A stretch of 64,000 bases of DNA from Notospermus geniculatus (lineage: Eukaryota; Nemertea; Pilidiophora; Heteronemertea; Lineidae), in the NCBI GenBank assembly GCA_002633025.1, contig NMRB01001006.1, positions 1 through 64,000 of the forward strand, given 5' to 3'. The position numbers were made by a program, and so were the translations under genes. Below the pieces are notes generated by a model. That model saw nothing but the letters and a program-made list of their open reading frames with translations, ran no database searches and was not told the origin of the DNA. This document shows, one piece after another, positions 52,138-63,900 of this stretch (position 1 is the first letter of the stretch; every line of letters begins with the position of its first letter).

Positions 52138-52440
52138 GCCGTGGTTACACTACATAAAATCCCCGGGTTTTCTGCGGTCACACCTATGAATTGCCGCGGG
52201 CTTCAAGAAACCCGTGTTTTTCGAAATCCCCGTGTTTTCGTTACTTCTAAGCACAGCTACAGATGGCGCAGCCACTAGGTGACGTCGTTTTCGTGCCTCC
52301 AACAATGTGTGCCAATACAGAAGAGTCAATGCATGCAGCGCACCTGTCGCCGGGCTACTTAATTACAATGTAGTAGTGTTACCTCTCGCCGGGATTTTCG
52401 TACATACGGGTTTGACACGGGTCTGGAAAACATGATAAAT
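52138..52440. mobile_element. CCCGGG-rich foldback family, copy 4
   Basis: It begins AGCCGTGGTTACACTACATA, the reverse complement of the right end of the 36288 copy, and contains CCCGTGTTTTTC and CGGGTCTGGAAAACA. Confidence 0.55.
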
Positions 52441-52442
52441 AT

Positions 52443-53748
52443 CAAGAAGTCAACTTCCAGAATCTTGCGAATTTTCGACCCCAACCGGGGTCTTCCGACG
52501 ATGTGGCGTCTTCTTACCTAAAGTTGACCTCTATGCATGACCTGCTCTTAATTCATGACAGGTACGCCCTTATCATGCACTGTCCCAATGGCACGAATCC
52601 CCGACCCCCAAGAACTGTCTCGTAAAACATGGACGTTGGATGTTCACATTTCATGAAACATGGAATATTTTCATCCTGAAACCTACATGTATAGTAATGA
52701 AGAACATTTCGAATTCAGTCCAAACATCCTCTTAACACAGGGCCATTGAGACGAATCTTGTATGTCGCACTTGTTCGATCTCATCTTTGATAGAACCTGG
52801 GCATTGATTAGGCCCGAGGCCCCCATACCGCCCGGATATCATGCAATCCAATCCAGGTGGGGTATGAGCGAGACGCGGTCGGTTACTCATGTCGCTTGCT
52901 GTGCATGGCTCTTGGCACTTTTGCGACCCTGTCAGAGCCCTTGTCCAGCAGCGTCTTCGCCTTGGCGGTGTTAGTCTACGGCCAGTTCCTGAGTACTCAC
53001 TGAGCGAGATGGCGCTTTGTCAATTGTGGTCATGGCTGAGCCAAAAATGGCTGCCCTCTGGACCCCTCTTAGAAAAGCACCCTCACTCTCGACCAGATTG
53101 CCCAGCGAATCTTGTATGTCGCACTTCTTCTGATCCTGTCACATTCTGCGCCTTTTTGACGGGGAACCACCGACAGACTATCTGTCGTCCAATCAGAAGC
53201 TAGCTTAGAGTGAGCTCCTGATATAAAACCAACCTCGTATCCAAGTGACCTTTAATTTCATCTCCTGCTTTAACGGGCGATGTCATCCTCCCACAGCAGG
53301 GGTTTTACCTCGCTCCTCTTCATCCACTCTCACGAACCCCTGCTGAAATACGGACACCAGTGAGTGATTCAGGTGCGGCTGTTCCATACTCCAGTTGCAC
53401 TCCCTGTACTGTCCTGATCCTACTTAACTTGAAGAATTACAAATTCTTGGTTTTACCCCTTATTTTATCTTAAAGTTTTGTATTTCACAAGTCACGTCTT
53501 TTCAAAACTGGCTGAATTTTATCCCAATGATTCTTCTTATTTAAAAGAATTCTTATTATTTTTGATTGTTTATACTAGCATATTGACACTATTCTTTCCT
53601 TCATTGCTTACTCATCCTGTTTACACAGGTTACTTAGTTCTACATTCGGGTTTCAGCTCAGTCTTTTCTAGAGTTTCAGATTGTAAAGTTCCACTTGAAA
53701 AAGACCCCGGTTGGGGTCGAAAATTTGTGAATTCTGGAGATTGACTTT
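52443..53748. repeat. inverted arms enclosing 1.2 kb
   Basis: CAAGAAGTCAACTTCCAGAA...AATTTTCGACCCC at the left is mirrored by GGGGTCGAAAATTTG...TTCTGGAGATTGACTTTTTG at the right. The inner DNA has no ORF I trust. Each arm carries the conserved hairpin. Confidence 0.55.
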
Positions 53749-55534
53749 TTGCTTATTATCTAGCATATTGAACCGTGGCGAACACGATTTTGAGGGAGCG
53801 TTTGTCCTTGAATACATGTACCTTGTGGTAGGTTATTCCTTCCTCCATGTTTAGGCCTATTGATGAGTGTGTTTGGAGAGGGGTAGTTTCATGGCTAGGA
53901 ATCCATTTGTACTGATGAGGAGCAGTGTTGACTTTCTACGCAGCAGCAGCAGCAGCACGTCTGGTTTATTACACTTCTTCAATCAGCATCGCAATGCCAA
54001 GATGGTACAGGTACAGGTTAACAAGAGTCCTACTGTGTATCTGTTTACATGTTTACCTGCCACTGGTAGGTCACTGGCATTAGCGAAGATGGCAGCACAG
54101 GTTACCACACTACTGATTTTGTCTTTTTTCATGAAAATGAACACTTCTTTTAAAACCAAAATACCGTAATAACACGCTCCTCCTATTGTACTGTACACAT
54201 ACGCCGCTCTTCATAGGATTCAAGCCCTAACTAAGGAGGAGATAGGGCAGCAAGTCCGTTCCACCCAAACTGTGTACAGTCATTACATGCAAGGTAGCAG
54301 GTAGCTCAACTCGGGTTGATAAAAATATCCAACATGGCTACCGTCCATTATAATAAGATGAATCATAATTATTTAGTACTCACACCCTTAAATGCTGTAT
54401 TCTGATTGGGCAATGGTTTTCCGACCACCTTATGCGCTTGGCTGGGAGACCCAATTTCAGCAGGGCTTTGTGTGGGAGTGTATGTAGAGTGCTATGGGAG
54501 GACGGGTGATGTACGTACTTTTCCATTGGCTGCTATTTCGGGAGACTGGGAGAATCCGCTCAATAAATGGCTCTTTACTTTAAATCGGAACCTCCCAGCA
54601 ATGGACTAAGAATTGCTGAATGAAAATCCATTTACTCGCATAATGATCATAAAACCAGAACGGTGAAATTTGCTGCAGCAAATTTGATGGTCCCTACATC
54701 AGAAAATGGAAATTGAATGAAGAAAGGGCAAGGAGCTGCTGGGATGTGATTCTGTGGCACAGCAGTCAGGGAGGGGAGGGGATGGGCAGAGGCCTGCCTT
54801 CAGAGACAGAGGAAGGGCAAAGTGGTGGAGACGGAGACGGATCCATCATTCGTGCCTGAACCAAACGAAAACAAACAAACCAAGAGAAATATCGAAGTTC
54901 ATCAGTTCAGAATAAAAACCTCTTCGAATTCACTAATGAAGTCATTTTTTGAAACTGTCTAACGTTTCAGACCTGGATACAAATATTGACTACTTGATGG
55001 TACTGCTTGATTTTTAGGTCATTGAGTAGTTTTCTTGCAATCATGTCCCAATTGAGTGTGGAAGAAGATAGATAGAAAGAAATAAAAATTTCCTACCTGC
55101 CCAGTGATATCAAGATGGTCCCTCATACACTGACAATGTAGGGACCATAAATATATGAAATGAATAATGTCGAACAAAACACATGATTAGTGGTGTGTTT
55201 TTATTCATTCCACAGTAGTAGGCCTATAGCAAGTGTATTCACCTTTGCAAAGTTTCAAACAAAGTTCAAACCATTACAAAAAGTGCCAACTTCATAATTT
55301 CAGACGAACTTTGACCTGTGTGACCTTGAAAAGTAGGTCAAATTAAAATCGAGCAATATGTTATGTATCTTCATTAGACATACCGGTAGGCCTACATGTA
55401 TACCCAACATAAAAATTTGACGAAGATCCGTCACTTATTTAGTTCAATAGGAAGAAATAGCACTTTATCTGATTTTAGTTTTGGCCCCCTAGTGGCAAAG
55501 TGAAGAATCAGATTCCATAGGCATTTTGTATGTA

Positions 55535-55950
55535 AAGGCCCGTTTACACATGCAACTTTTCATATGCAACTTCATGCAACTTGTTGCATAAATCTGATGA
55601 GACCAAAAATTTCATGAAAGTTGCATGTGTAAACGGGCATGCAACTTGTTGCAACTAACTACCGGTACTGCAACTTGTTGCAAATTTAGGATCCAGATCC
55701 TATTTTCTGGTGAAGTTGCAACAAGTTGCACGTCGCTGGCCAATGAGGATACAGTAAAAAATCATGTGACGTCAACTAAAGCCAAAATGGCTGCCGAACA
55801 AAGGATTCCCACCAAAATTCCTGCAACTTTTTGCGAACTTCTGCAACTTATCGCACTGAATGTTGCAATGTGTAAACATCACATTGTACATGTAGACTGC
55901 AACAAGTTGCAGGTTGCAGCAACTTGCAACTTGGTGCAACCTAGTGTAAA
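55535..55950. repeat. GTTGCA-rich foldback element in copy 2
   Basis: Equivalent to 41178-41585, with the same ends. Confidence 0.65.
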
Positions 55951-56354
55951 CCGCCCTTAAGTTGCTGAAACCTAGAGATACATGTGTACAAAGTTTCAAC
56001 ACGATAGCTTAAACCATCAAAATATAGCCCTTTGAAATTTTTCACAAAATGCCCTCTGTAGGCCAATAGGAATCCAACTGTGTTCCAAATTGAACTTGAC
56101 CTAGATCTTAGGCTCACATACACATGCACCCACCAAAGACCAAAAAGTTTCATCAAAAATTAAAGGTGCTTGCGCGCTAACAAACCAAAAGTTTACGTAC
56201 GGACGGCCTGATGCATGACAGACCACCACTCAATAACCCCAATCACAGCATAAACCCTGCTGTGCCTTCGGCCAAGCGGGCTAAAAATATTCCACAAACT
56301 ACATCAACAACAGAATTAGCATCAATAACAGAATAGGCCTAATATATGGTGACT

Positions 56355-56888
56355 TCCCAGTTCGCCCAATCCCATTTCGCCCATTCCCAGTTCGCCCAAT
56401 TTTTTTCCCCATTTTGCCCTGTGCCATCTCGCCCCCTACCCATTTTGCCCTTTACCATTTTGCCCCATTGCCGCCTCGCCCAGTCATCTTTTCGCCCACT
56501 TACCATTTCGCCCTTTTGCGAATTCACTCTTTGCCAATTTGCCCAATGCCAACTCGCTCCTTAACCATTTCGCCCCTTCACCAGTTTGCCCAATGCCATT
56601 TTGCCCATTCATCATCTCGCCCCTTTACCATTACCAAACCCAAAATAGTGTTTGGGCGAAATGGGAATGGGCGTTGTGGGAAAAGGGTGAATTGGTCATT
56701 GGGCAAAATGGGAAAGTTGGGCGAGATGGCTTTTGGGCGAAATGAAAAATGGGCGAAAATAAAATTGGGCAAAATGGGCAAGACAGATATTGGGCGAAAT
56801 GGGAAAAGGGCAAAGAGGGAAAGGGCGAAAAAAGAATGGGCGAAACGGGAAAAAATGTGGGCGAAATGGGAATGGGCGAAATGGGAAT
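56355..56888. repeat. inverted pair of CATTTCGCCC arrays, copy 2
   Basis: Nearly identical to 45376-45908 including unit-level variants, so the array has been stable since duplication. Confidence 0.7.
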
Positions 56889-57739
56889 AAACCCTAATAT
56901 ATACATACAATGTACGTGTACATGTAGTTTGATATGGACTCGCATTTTCGATGTGCAACAGAAGCTGGTCATCATTTGGGTCAATGCACAAAAAGACTAA
57001 TAGCTTCGTGCTAGTCATGTCCACTTAGCAGGTCCCAGATTCGAATCCAGCCTGGGCCATCTGGCATAAATCATCCCTTAGCCCTTCACATCCGTTGGGT
57101 GTACATCCAGCTCGGCCCTAAGCCAACTCGGCCCGTGTCCTTGGACCAACTCGGCCCTGGCCATAGGCCTATGACCAACTCAGGCCTTAGCAGCTATGGC
57201 CAACTCAGCCCTACATTTTTTGTTAGTGTTTTAGAGCATTGTGCTTAAAAAATAAATTATTATTATTTACAGTGTATTATGGTCAACTTATTTGAATTTG
57301 AATCTGTTGCAAGGGCCAGTAAGCCGTGGTGCCTTACCTTGTACCTTTGCAACTGGGCAAGTACTGATCCCATCCAAGTGAGGAACACAAGTAGCTTGAG
57401 ATGGCCTTCATCCTCCGTACTTATACCAGGGCCAATAATGCTATGCTTCGGCCCACATGGAAAATCTAATACAAATACATGTACCGGTACAAATACAAAT
57501 AGTAGGGAGTTTTCGCAAAGCCCCCGAAACGCCAATGCGAACGCCAAACCCATTGTTCGATGCCACGAAGAGAGCACTGAACAAAAGGCCAGACGTTCGC
57601 GTTGGCGTTTCGGGTTTGCAAAAACTCTGTAGTATGCTAATACATATGTACTTTCACTGAGACTACTGCATGAATGATGCAGGTCCTGAAATGGTTGGAA
57701 TTCGACAGTGGACATCGCTCTTTATTTTTGTTTTACTGT

Positions 57740-57975
57740 ACATCTATATAATAATGCTGGAAGTTGGCTCAATAAAGTCACACTTAGATGCTTTGTTTTC
57801 CTCGAAATTCGGCATGGTAATAGAGGATACCATATCCTGATGCAACGGGTGGTTTAATTTGTGAAGAGGACTTTGTTCTGGTAGCAATTACTTTTTTTAA
57901 CGGTGTTGTTCGATTGCTTCCAACCTCAGCCAAACTCAGAATCGCCGATTGCCACGGGTTCTTGCTAGTGTATTT
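57740..57975 (-). other. copy-2-specific segment with protein-like frame
   Basis: It is absent from copy 1. A minus-strand frame reads NPWQSAILSLAEVGSNRTTP and ends FRGKQSI-stop at 57784, followed by AATAAA-like sequence in the other direction. It might be a retrocopy or exon remnant; I recognise no family. Confidence 0.3.
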
Positions 57976-58191
57976 TATAAAGCTACTATGCAAAGTGGGC
58001 AGTACCACTCAGCCAGTGCATAATGAAGTATGCATTAGGCCACACAGGAGGAATGTATCAGTAATAAAACCGTCATTTACACGCAACTTACACAGTGATA
58101 TACGTGCAACGTGCACGTAACAACAGCACAAGTTACGTGTAACTTACGCAAGGCCTTTGGTATGTCAATTCAATTGTGCCTGTACTGTAGG

Positions 58192-58446
58192 CAGGGGCGT
58201 AGCTAGCTTTTACGGCCTAGGTGGGCAAAATTGCTTGAGTCTGGAGGGCGAAGCCGGAGGGGGGTGTGAGGGTCCTTCGCAAGAAAAAAATTGAAATTTA
58301 CATCCTCTCAGATGCATTTTCCCCACATCTGACACCACAATAACTTGGCTTGAAGAGGGGAAATGGCCGTTTAGAGGAAAAATTTGTTTTGCCCCTTTTT
58401 GCTCTGGGGGTCATTTGCCCCCTCCCCCCGCTAGCTATGCCCCCTG
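58192..58446. mobile_element. complete hAT-like MITE downstream of the peptidase gene
   Basis: The ends CAGGGGCGTAGCTAGC and GCTAGCTATGCCCCCTG are inverted. Its right end lies 26 bp from the peptidase stop codon. Confidence 0.65.
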
Positions 58447-58471
58447 GTAGTGAGGAATTACGAATTGAACC

Positions 58472-58664
58472 TTAGGGGTAAAAATTGACAACATCGTTGA
58501 GGACAGACGTAGCTGATCGCACCAAATATATCACAACTGACAGGTGTTTTTCGAAGACCTTCCAGTTCTCTGGGTGTTTATCAATCTCGAACAGGGAGTC
58601 GACAAGACCTGGGAAGCTTGCACCAGCGTAGGTATTGGTTTGACTCGGGGCAAAGATCACATGT
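58472..58664 (-). CDS. last exon of a glutamate carboxypeptidase II-like (FOLH1/NAALADase) gene
   Basis: The exon runs from acceptor CTCTTTACAG to TAA at 58472-58474. It encodes HVIFAPSQTNTYAGASFPG, then LVDSLFEIDKHPENWK and a helical tail ending VVNFYP. This matches the C-terminal TFR-dimerisation domain of the M28B peptidases that cleave terminal glutamate from N-acetyl-aspartyl-glutamate or folate polyglutamates at the cell surface. Its first base completes a Lys codon from the 59772 exon. Copy 1 has lost this exon. Confidence 0.88.
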
Positions 58665-59771
58665 CTGTAAAGAGAAAGAATTAAAGATTGATTGCAAACG
58701 CCCCACTTGCCCGAGTGTTCGCACACCATTCTGATATGATCCTCTGCTACAAAGACAGTATTAAGTCGCACAGAAAATGAGCCTAGAGCCAGCCATATGC
58801 GTTCAATATTATTGCACAATATGGGGACCAAAATGGGCGATATTATTGCCAATCTTTCTTCCGTCCATCATGCCAAAAGCACATGCCCCTATTTTGGGCC
58901 CCATATAATATTGATCATGTATGGACTGCTTAAAGGAACTGACCTGACACCAGGAGATAAAGACAGAAAAAGAATCACTTACACTTCACGACAGACAGAC
59001 AGACTACACGGAAATTGACATTAAATACGTTGGTCCCAACTTGCCAACCTCAGAGTAACTGATGACTGGTTTGTAGTGGAGGGTCACAAGTAATAGAATC
59101 ACTCAGACTTCATAATAGACAGACATATACTGAAATTGACAAATGTGACCCTCCTCCACAGCAAACCAGTCGCATGTCGCTCAGAAGGTGAGCCGCAACG
59201 AACTTTCTTTGTTTTGTAGCAGAGGGTCACATATATTTCTTGGAAGGAAATCTCACCAACATTGTAAGGAAAACAGTGAAACGCTAATGAGGAACCTGCG
59301 TGTCAATTTATCCTGACAGGTTAGGACGGCAAGCGATGTGCCCGCAGTGACGTCATGACATCATTTCAAGTGTTGGCGTTGCGTCATGAAAAAGTGACTT
59401 TACATTGTTCTACAGCAATAATGAGGCAAAAACATTGCCTTTATCGCCATCCTATCTTTTCATGTTTAGGAACAAGCAATGAGATTAAAGAAATTTTCAT
59501 AAGCTACAGAATAACATACCGGTACGTTTCACTGCCTCATGCAACCAACACAAACGCTTTTTTTCATGCCAGAAATAAATGGAAATAATGTTACAGAAAG
59601 GAAATTTCACACCCATCGCTCGCAGCACCACATCATGATGTTTGTTCCGCCAGTTCCCCATTGATACAAGTTGAGCAGTACTAAGCAATGCACACTGATA
59701 CCTAAACATCAGTGAGACCCGCTACACTTATATAAGAATGATTTTCTGCCAGTCTACAGTTCCGTACTTAC

Positions 59772-59864
59772 TTTTTAAGGGGTCTACCAGGAAGTCCCTC
59801 TGGGTTTATGAACGCACGTTCCAGTTGCAACATCTGATCATTAACTTGACGAACAGCGTATGGG
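59772..59864 (-). CDS. second-last exon, glutamate carboxypeptidase II-like gene
   Basis: It is 93 nt, between acceptor GTTTTCAG and donor GTAAGT. It encodes PYAVRQVNDQMLQLERAFIN then PEGLPGRPLK, a conserved M28B C-terminal block (NDQ..LERAFI.P.GLP.RP). It starts with one nucleotide that completes an Asp codon with the 60586 exon. Copy 1 has the same exon at 50239-50331. Confidence 0.88.
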
Positions 59865-60585
59865 CTGAAAACATACATGTGGTGACTTAAGCTGGATTTG
59901 TACTTTAGACGTCGGCGTCTGTGTCGGACACCTGATCAAATTGGCAGGAGCACGAAGGACGAATTTGTTGACATCCAATCGTGGGTCTCTGAATGGGTCT
60001 CTGCAGGTTGTCGATAGGAGTGGACAGCAGTGACAATAGGGAGGTTGAGATCAGCGACTTATCACGGATCCTTATTCATATACGGATCGAAATGTCCTCG
60101 TTCATTGTCTTCGTTATACAGAATTCTATCCGTATACGTATAAGGATCCGTGATAAGTCGCTGATCTCAACCTCCCCATTTTCGGTAGTTGAGTAAACTT
60201 ATGACCAATGACGATCACTTCCAACAAGCGCCTACTTTTACTGGAGTGGCTCACATATTCCACAGGCTGTATTTTAGAACATTCCATTAGGTCCAGCTTA
60301 AATCTATTGTTCGGGATGGTGTTACAATAGACTTAAAGCGAATCGATAGCGGATTTTGTTTACATTTGGCTGGTGTTTGTAAACACAAAATTCAGCCAAT
60401 CAGAATGCACGAAAATTTCTTTGTTGACATTCTGGAGAAGTTTGTTAACATTTTTTCCCGAAAATTCGTCCCCTTTCAAATTCTATTTCTAAATCAAATT
60501 TTTTTGATTTCGATTCGCTTTAAGGTCGACCTTAACATAAAGGGACGTTCTAAAATATGACCCCACGACTGTCGTGTGAACTTAC

Positions 60586-60667
60586 TCTTTCCTATTTATT
60601 TGGCCCACTCGCTTATGAAAGCTTTCTGCTGCCACTGAGAAACTATTTATGGCTCTTTCCAATTTGT
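60586..60667 (-). CDS. internal exon, glutamate carboxypeptidase II-like gene
   Basis: It is 82 nt, between acceptor CATTTCAG and donor GTAAGT. It encodes a helix of the dimerisation domain (KLERAINSFSVAAESFHKRV). It starts with AC completing Asp from the 62021 exon and ends with GA completing Asp with the next exon. All phases agree, so this copy is in frame, unlike copy 1. Confidence 0.85.
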
Positions 60668-60864
60668 CTGAAATGATAGACAAAAAAAATGTTTCAGAAA
60701 AATACCGGTAACTGAGGAGCAATGGTTCCATCGCCTATTACCAATTTTCACTGAAATGGTTCACTGAAATGGTGGCAAGTGTGGTCGTATGGTTGCCTGC
60801 GACGTCATGGTCACCAGTTTCGTTGGTGGTCACATGATTTTGGTCTCAGGTGTGCGTCACGCAT

Positions 60865-61055
60865 TACGCACAACCAAGACGTAAGTTCCAGACACGTACC
60901 CCTTTTACACCTGGGTGGGGTGAAGCAAGCGAGGAAAGTGACTTGCTCAAGGTCACAAGCGAGCATGCTTTTTCTTGGTCAGGACTTGGGAATTGAACCC
61001 GGCACCCTCTGATCAGGAGTCCGTCTCGCTAACCACTACACCACACCACTCCTAT
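60865..61055 (-). mobile_element. CORE-type tRNA-derived SINE, copy 2 (intronic)
   Basis: Equivalent to 51725-51915; tRNA head with B box GGGTTCAATTCCC and core GTGACCTTGAGCAAGTCACT on the minus strand. Confidence 0.75.
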
Positions 61056-61112
61056 GTCAGAGCAGCACTCACACCAAATAGCAACAACCCAGTCTTGCAC
61101 AAAAGGATTCTA

Positions 61113-61974
61113 CAGTCCTCCCTCGCTATTACGAACCCTTCGGGGTCCAAGGGTTATGTTTGTACTAATGAGGAGTTTGTAATAGCGAGGATTCGTCCGT
61201 GGGGGCATGATGACCACGCCGAGTAGGCCTAAGGCATACACTTCAAGGCTCAAAATAACTTTTTTTACTTGTGTAGCAAAATTGCCAATGAAGGGTTCCA
61301 CTTGATTCGCAATTTTGGTACTTTGTGTAGCAACTTTTTTGTCCATTCAACATGTTCAACAGTGGAAGCCATCTTGCATGGCTGTTGATGTCAACCTCGC
61401 ACACAACAACACTTACGCATGCATGGCGAACATACTGTGACTCATGAGTAACAATCATGGAAGCGAGGTTTGGTTGGTGTTGTTAGTTGCCGATGAACTA
61501 TGTACTGACTGACTCCTCGACGGCCGCTGCTGGCCAGCCACGGCTGTCTCTACTTGAAATCGATGTGTAGCAATTTTGCAAATGTACCTCCTCGACTATA
61601 TCGCACTTTCTGATTTTTCTGTCGCAAATTGCGATGCGATACCGCTTATTTTGAGCCTTGCACTTTGTCTACAGGACTAACTTTATTGAATATTTGCTGA
61701 TTAAACGCTCAAACATGCGTTAATCGAACCCAAGCTTGGATAATTCCGTTTGTATTGTACACTAATCAAACCCAAGCTTGGATATTTTGGTTTGTATTGT
61801 ACACTAATCAAACCCAAGCTTGGATTTTGGTTTGTATTGTACACAATGTAATTGATCATGGGCAGGAATTGGGCCAAAATTACATACATGTCATGAAATT
61901 TTGGGAGCCAAGCGTTGGGTTCGTAATATCCGGGAGTTCGTAGAATCGAAGTTCGTAAGAGCGAGGGAGCACTC
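61113..61974. mobile_element. Tigger/pogo-like element in a peptidase intron
   Basis: The ends CAGTCCTCCCTCGCTATTAC and GTAAGAGCGAGGGAGCACTC are inverted. TA flanks both sides (61111-61112, 61975-61976). It is 862 bp without a transposase ORF. CAGT..CCTCGC ends and a TA target fit the Tigger/pogo group. Three ~50-bp tandem units with AAACCCAAGCTTGGAT lie at 61722-61848. Its left end coincides with the right border of the segmental duplication. Confidence 0.7.
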
Positions 61975-62020
61975 TATTTCTATTCTACTTGACAACAGAC
62001 TGAATACTTGGAATACTTAC

Positions 62021-62186
62021 CTAAACTTATACTGTGATTTTTTAACAGCCCTCCAAATTGATTCTTGAAATCGACGAAGTAATCCTTCAACTCGCTTCCA
62101 TAATCTCGGAAGTTAAACGGCAAGATTAGTGAATCGGCTAGATTCCTAGCCATTTCTCCCCAGCTGCGGGCAACAGCTAAACTATA
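62021..62186 (-). CDS. internal exon, glutamate carboxypeptidase II-like gene
   Basis: It is 166 nt, between acceptor CTTTTACAG and donor GTAAGTA. It encodes YSLAVARSWGEMARNLADSL then ILPFNFRDYGSELKDYF. This matches the region after the last zinc ligand in M28B peptidases (Y.LT.A...G.M...LA.S..LPF..RDY). It joins the 63288 exon in phase 0 and gives one G to the 60586 exon. Confidence 0.88.
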
Positions 62187-62476
62187 CTGTAAAAGAGGAT
62201 GGAAAATTATGTGAACTCAGTCTCTCAAAGAGGATGAATGGATCAAGACCTTCGTACTGAACTCCTTTAGAGATGAATGGTACTAGTTCAAAGGCCAATT
62301 TACACGATATGATTTTTACACCCGACTGCCTGATCCGAGACGATCATACATCCAAATCGGTTCATGTACACTGCACGCGAGATAGTTAGGCTGGGTTAGG
62401 GCTATAACCCTCAATTAGGGTTAGGGTTAAACTCTTGGTGGATCAAAATCGACCTAGATATTTATACTCAATGGTA

Positions 62477-62870
62477 GGCTATATACTGAATAGTATGCAA
62501 TAATCGGTCGGCCCGCGAAACTTGTTCGAATGGAAAATCGTTGAATATCCACTTTCTAGGCCTAGTTAAGTTGATTACGGCCATCTCTCCATACAACACC
62601 ATGTCAATTCAAATGAATTTTCTGCTGGTGCACTATAGCCTTTCTTGTTGTGAGTAGGCCTTGGACAATGAAGAAATGTGACATGATGGTCATTCACGCA
62701 AGCAATGAATGCAGACGAGTAGGCCTAGCACTAATGAAATTGACCAGACCAGTATTCTCGCGGATGACGGGTTGATCAATAATTACCCTGAATCTAAATA
62801 TTCAACGATTTTCCATTCGAACAAGTTTCGTGGGCCGACCGATTATCACATACTTTACAGTATACCCACC
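62477..62870. repeat. foldback element in a peptidase intron
   Basis: ATAATCGGTCGGCCCGCGAA with its 70-bp extension is inverted as TTTCGTGGGCCGACCGATTAT. The interior has no gene. Confidence 0.6.
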
Positions 62871-63000
62871 ATGAATTAGCGCTGTGGTATACGGTGTACA
62901 TTGAGTGCATCTCTAAACCTATAAATGAGGTTTCCTAAAAGACCAAAGGTACCGGTAATATCAGCCGCCACAAGATAGAAAATATAATGCATACAGTACG

Positions 63001-63232
63001 TTGCACAATTGACCTACCTTTATCTGCGTACCTTCCGCGTACGTCACACGGAAGGTACGCTTCAGTTCACTGCGTATGGTACGGGTGCGTCACGCGCCTC
63101 TTCTTTGTGACGTCCACGCACCACGGGCGAATGACATTACGTCTTCATTGCATGCCTTTCGCGGCAGCGCGTGACGTCTGCGGAAATTACGAGGACGGTA
63201 CGCATGGCGCGGAAGAGAGGTCAATTGTGCAA
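63001..63232. mobile_element. MITE in a peptidase intron
   Basis: TTGCACAATTGACCTACCTT and AGAGGTCAATTGTGCAA are the inverted ends. The interior is CG-rich with GCGTACC words. Confidence 0.55.
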
Positions 63233-63287
63233 TCAGATGCTTCTTTGCATCATCAACCAATCCACAATTTTTAGGCTTGCGACTTAC

Positions 63288-63377
63288 CTGGAAATCAGGA
63301 TCGATGAATTTTTTTACAAGTCGGAATGTCTCGTATACGGAATGGTAAAGAGGGTATGATGTCATTTTGTACTTGTT
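63288..63377 (-). CDS. internal exon with zinc-ligand histidine, glutamate carboxypeptidase II-like gene
   Basis: It is 90 nt, phase 0, between acceptor TTTACAG and donor GTAAGTC. It encodes [20 protein letters not shown] then [10 protein letters not shown]. The block [10 protein letters not shown] is a hallmark of M28B peptidases; its His is a ligand of the binuclear zinc site. The rest of the catalytic domain lies beyond the right edge of the window. Confidence 0.9.
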
Positions 63378-63539
63378 CTGTAAATGGAATAAAGTACGTC
63401 ATGTACAGTTAACGGGAATTAATCACGGCAGTCAATGAAATGGTCCATGGACCATGTGCTCACCCGTTTGAACATAACTGTGTAATGACAGAGAGAGGTG
63501 CATGTCAGTTATGAGCAATCTGGGTCAAGTCATTCCCAA

Positions 63540-63900
63540 TGTGGCTCCCAATGATTTTGGGGTTATGCCACCTGGCGGCCATATTGGATGTCTGATCGGG
63601 CCAAAACTTCACATGCACATAAAGGTCATCTAGAGGGAGCCACATAGCACATTTGAGCGCTCTGGGTCAAGTTGTTCCTGAGTTATAGCACATTTGATGA
63701 TTTTTGGGTTACGCCACCTGGCGGCCATATTGGAAGTTTAATCAGGCCAAAATTTGACGTGCTTGTAGAGGTCATCAAGAGGGAGGTAAATATCAAGTTT
63801 GAGCACTCTCGGTCAGGCCGTTCCTGAGTTTTAGCACTTGGATGATTTTCAGGTTACGCCACCTGGCGGCCATATTGGATGTCCGATCGGGCCGAAACTC
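63540..63900. repeat. ~147-bp tandem repeat, three units
   Basis: GCCACCTGGCGGCCATATTG occurs at about 63569, 63714 and 63859 within longer repeated units. GATCGGGCCAAAAC and GAGCNCTCTCGGTCA-like blocks also recur. It is in an intron of the peptidase gene. Confidence 0.75.

Larger units (their letters stand above)
51974..54035. other. unique spacer between duplication copies
   Basis: It contains a CCCGGG-rich foldback (52138-52440) and a pair of inverted arms (about 52443-52497 and 53690-53748) carrying the GACCCC hairpin. No gene is supported. Confidence 0.5.
54036..61113. repeat. segmental duplication, copy 2
   Basis: Direct copy of 39898-51973 without the BEL element and seven smaller copy-1 insertions. 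Its own extra pieces are at 54733-54915, 57308-57350 and about 57740-57975. Confidence 0.9.
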
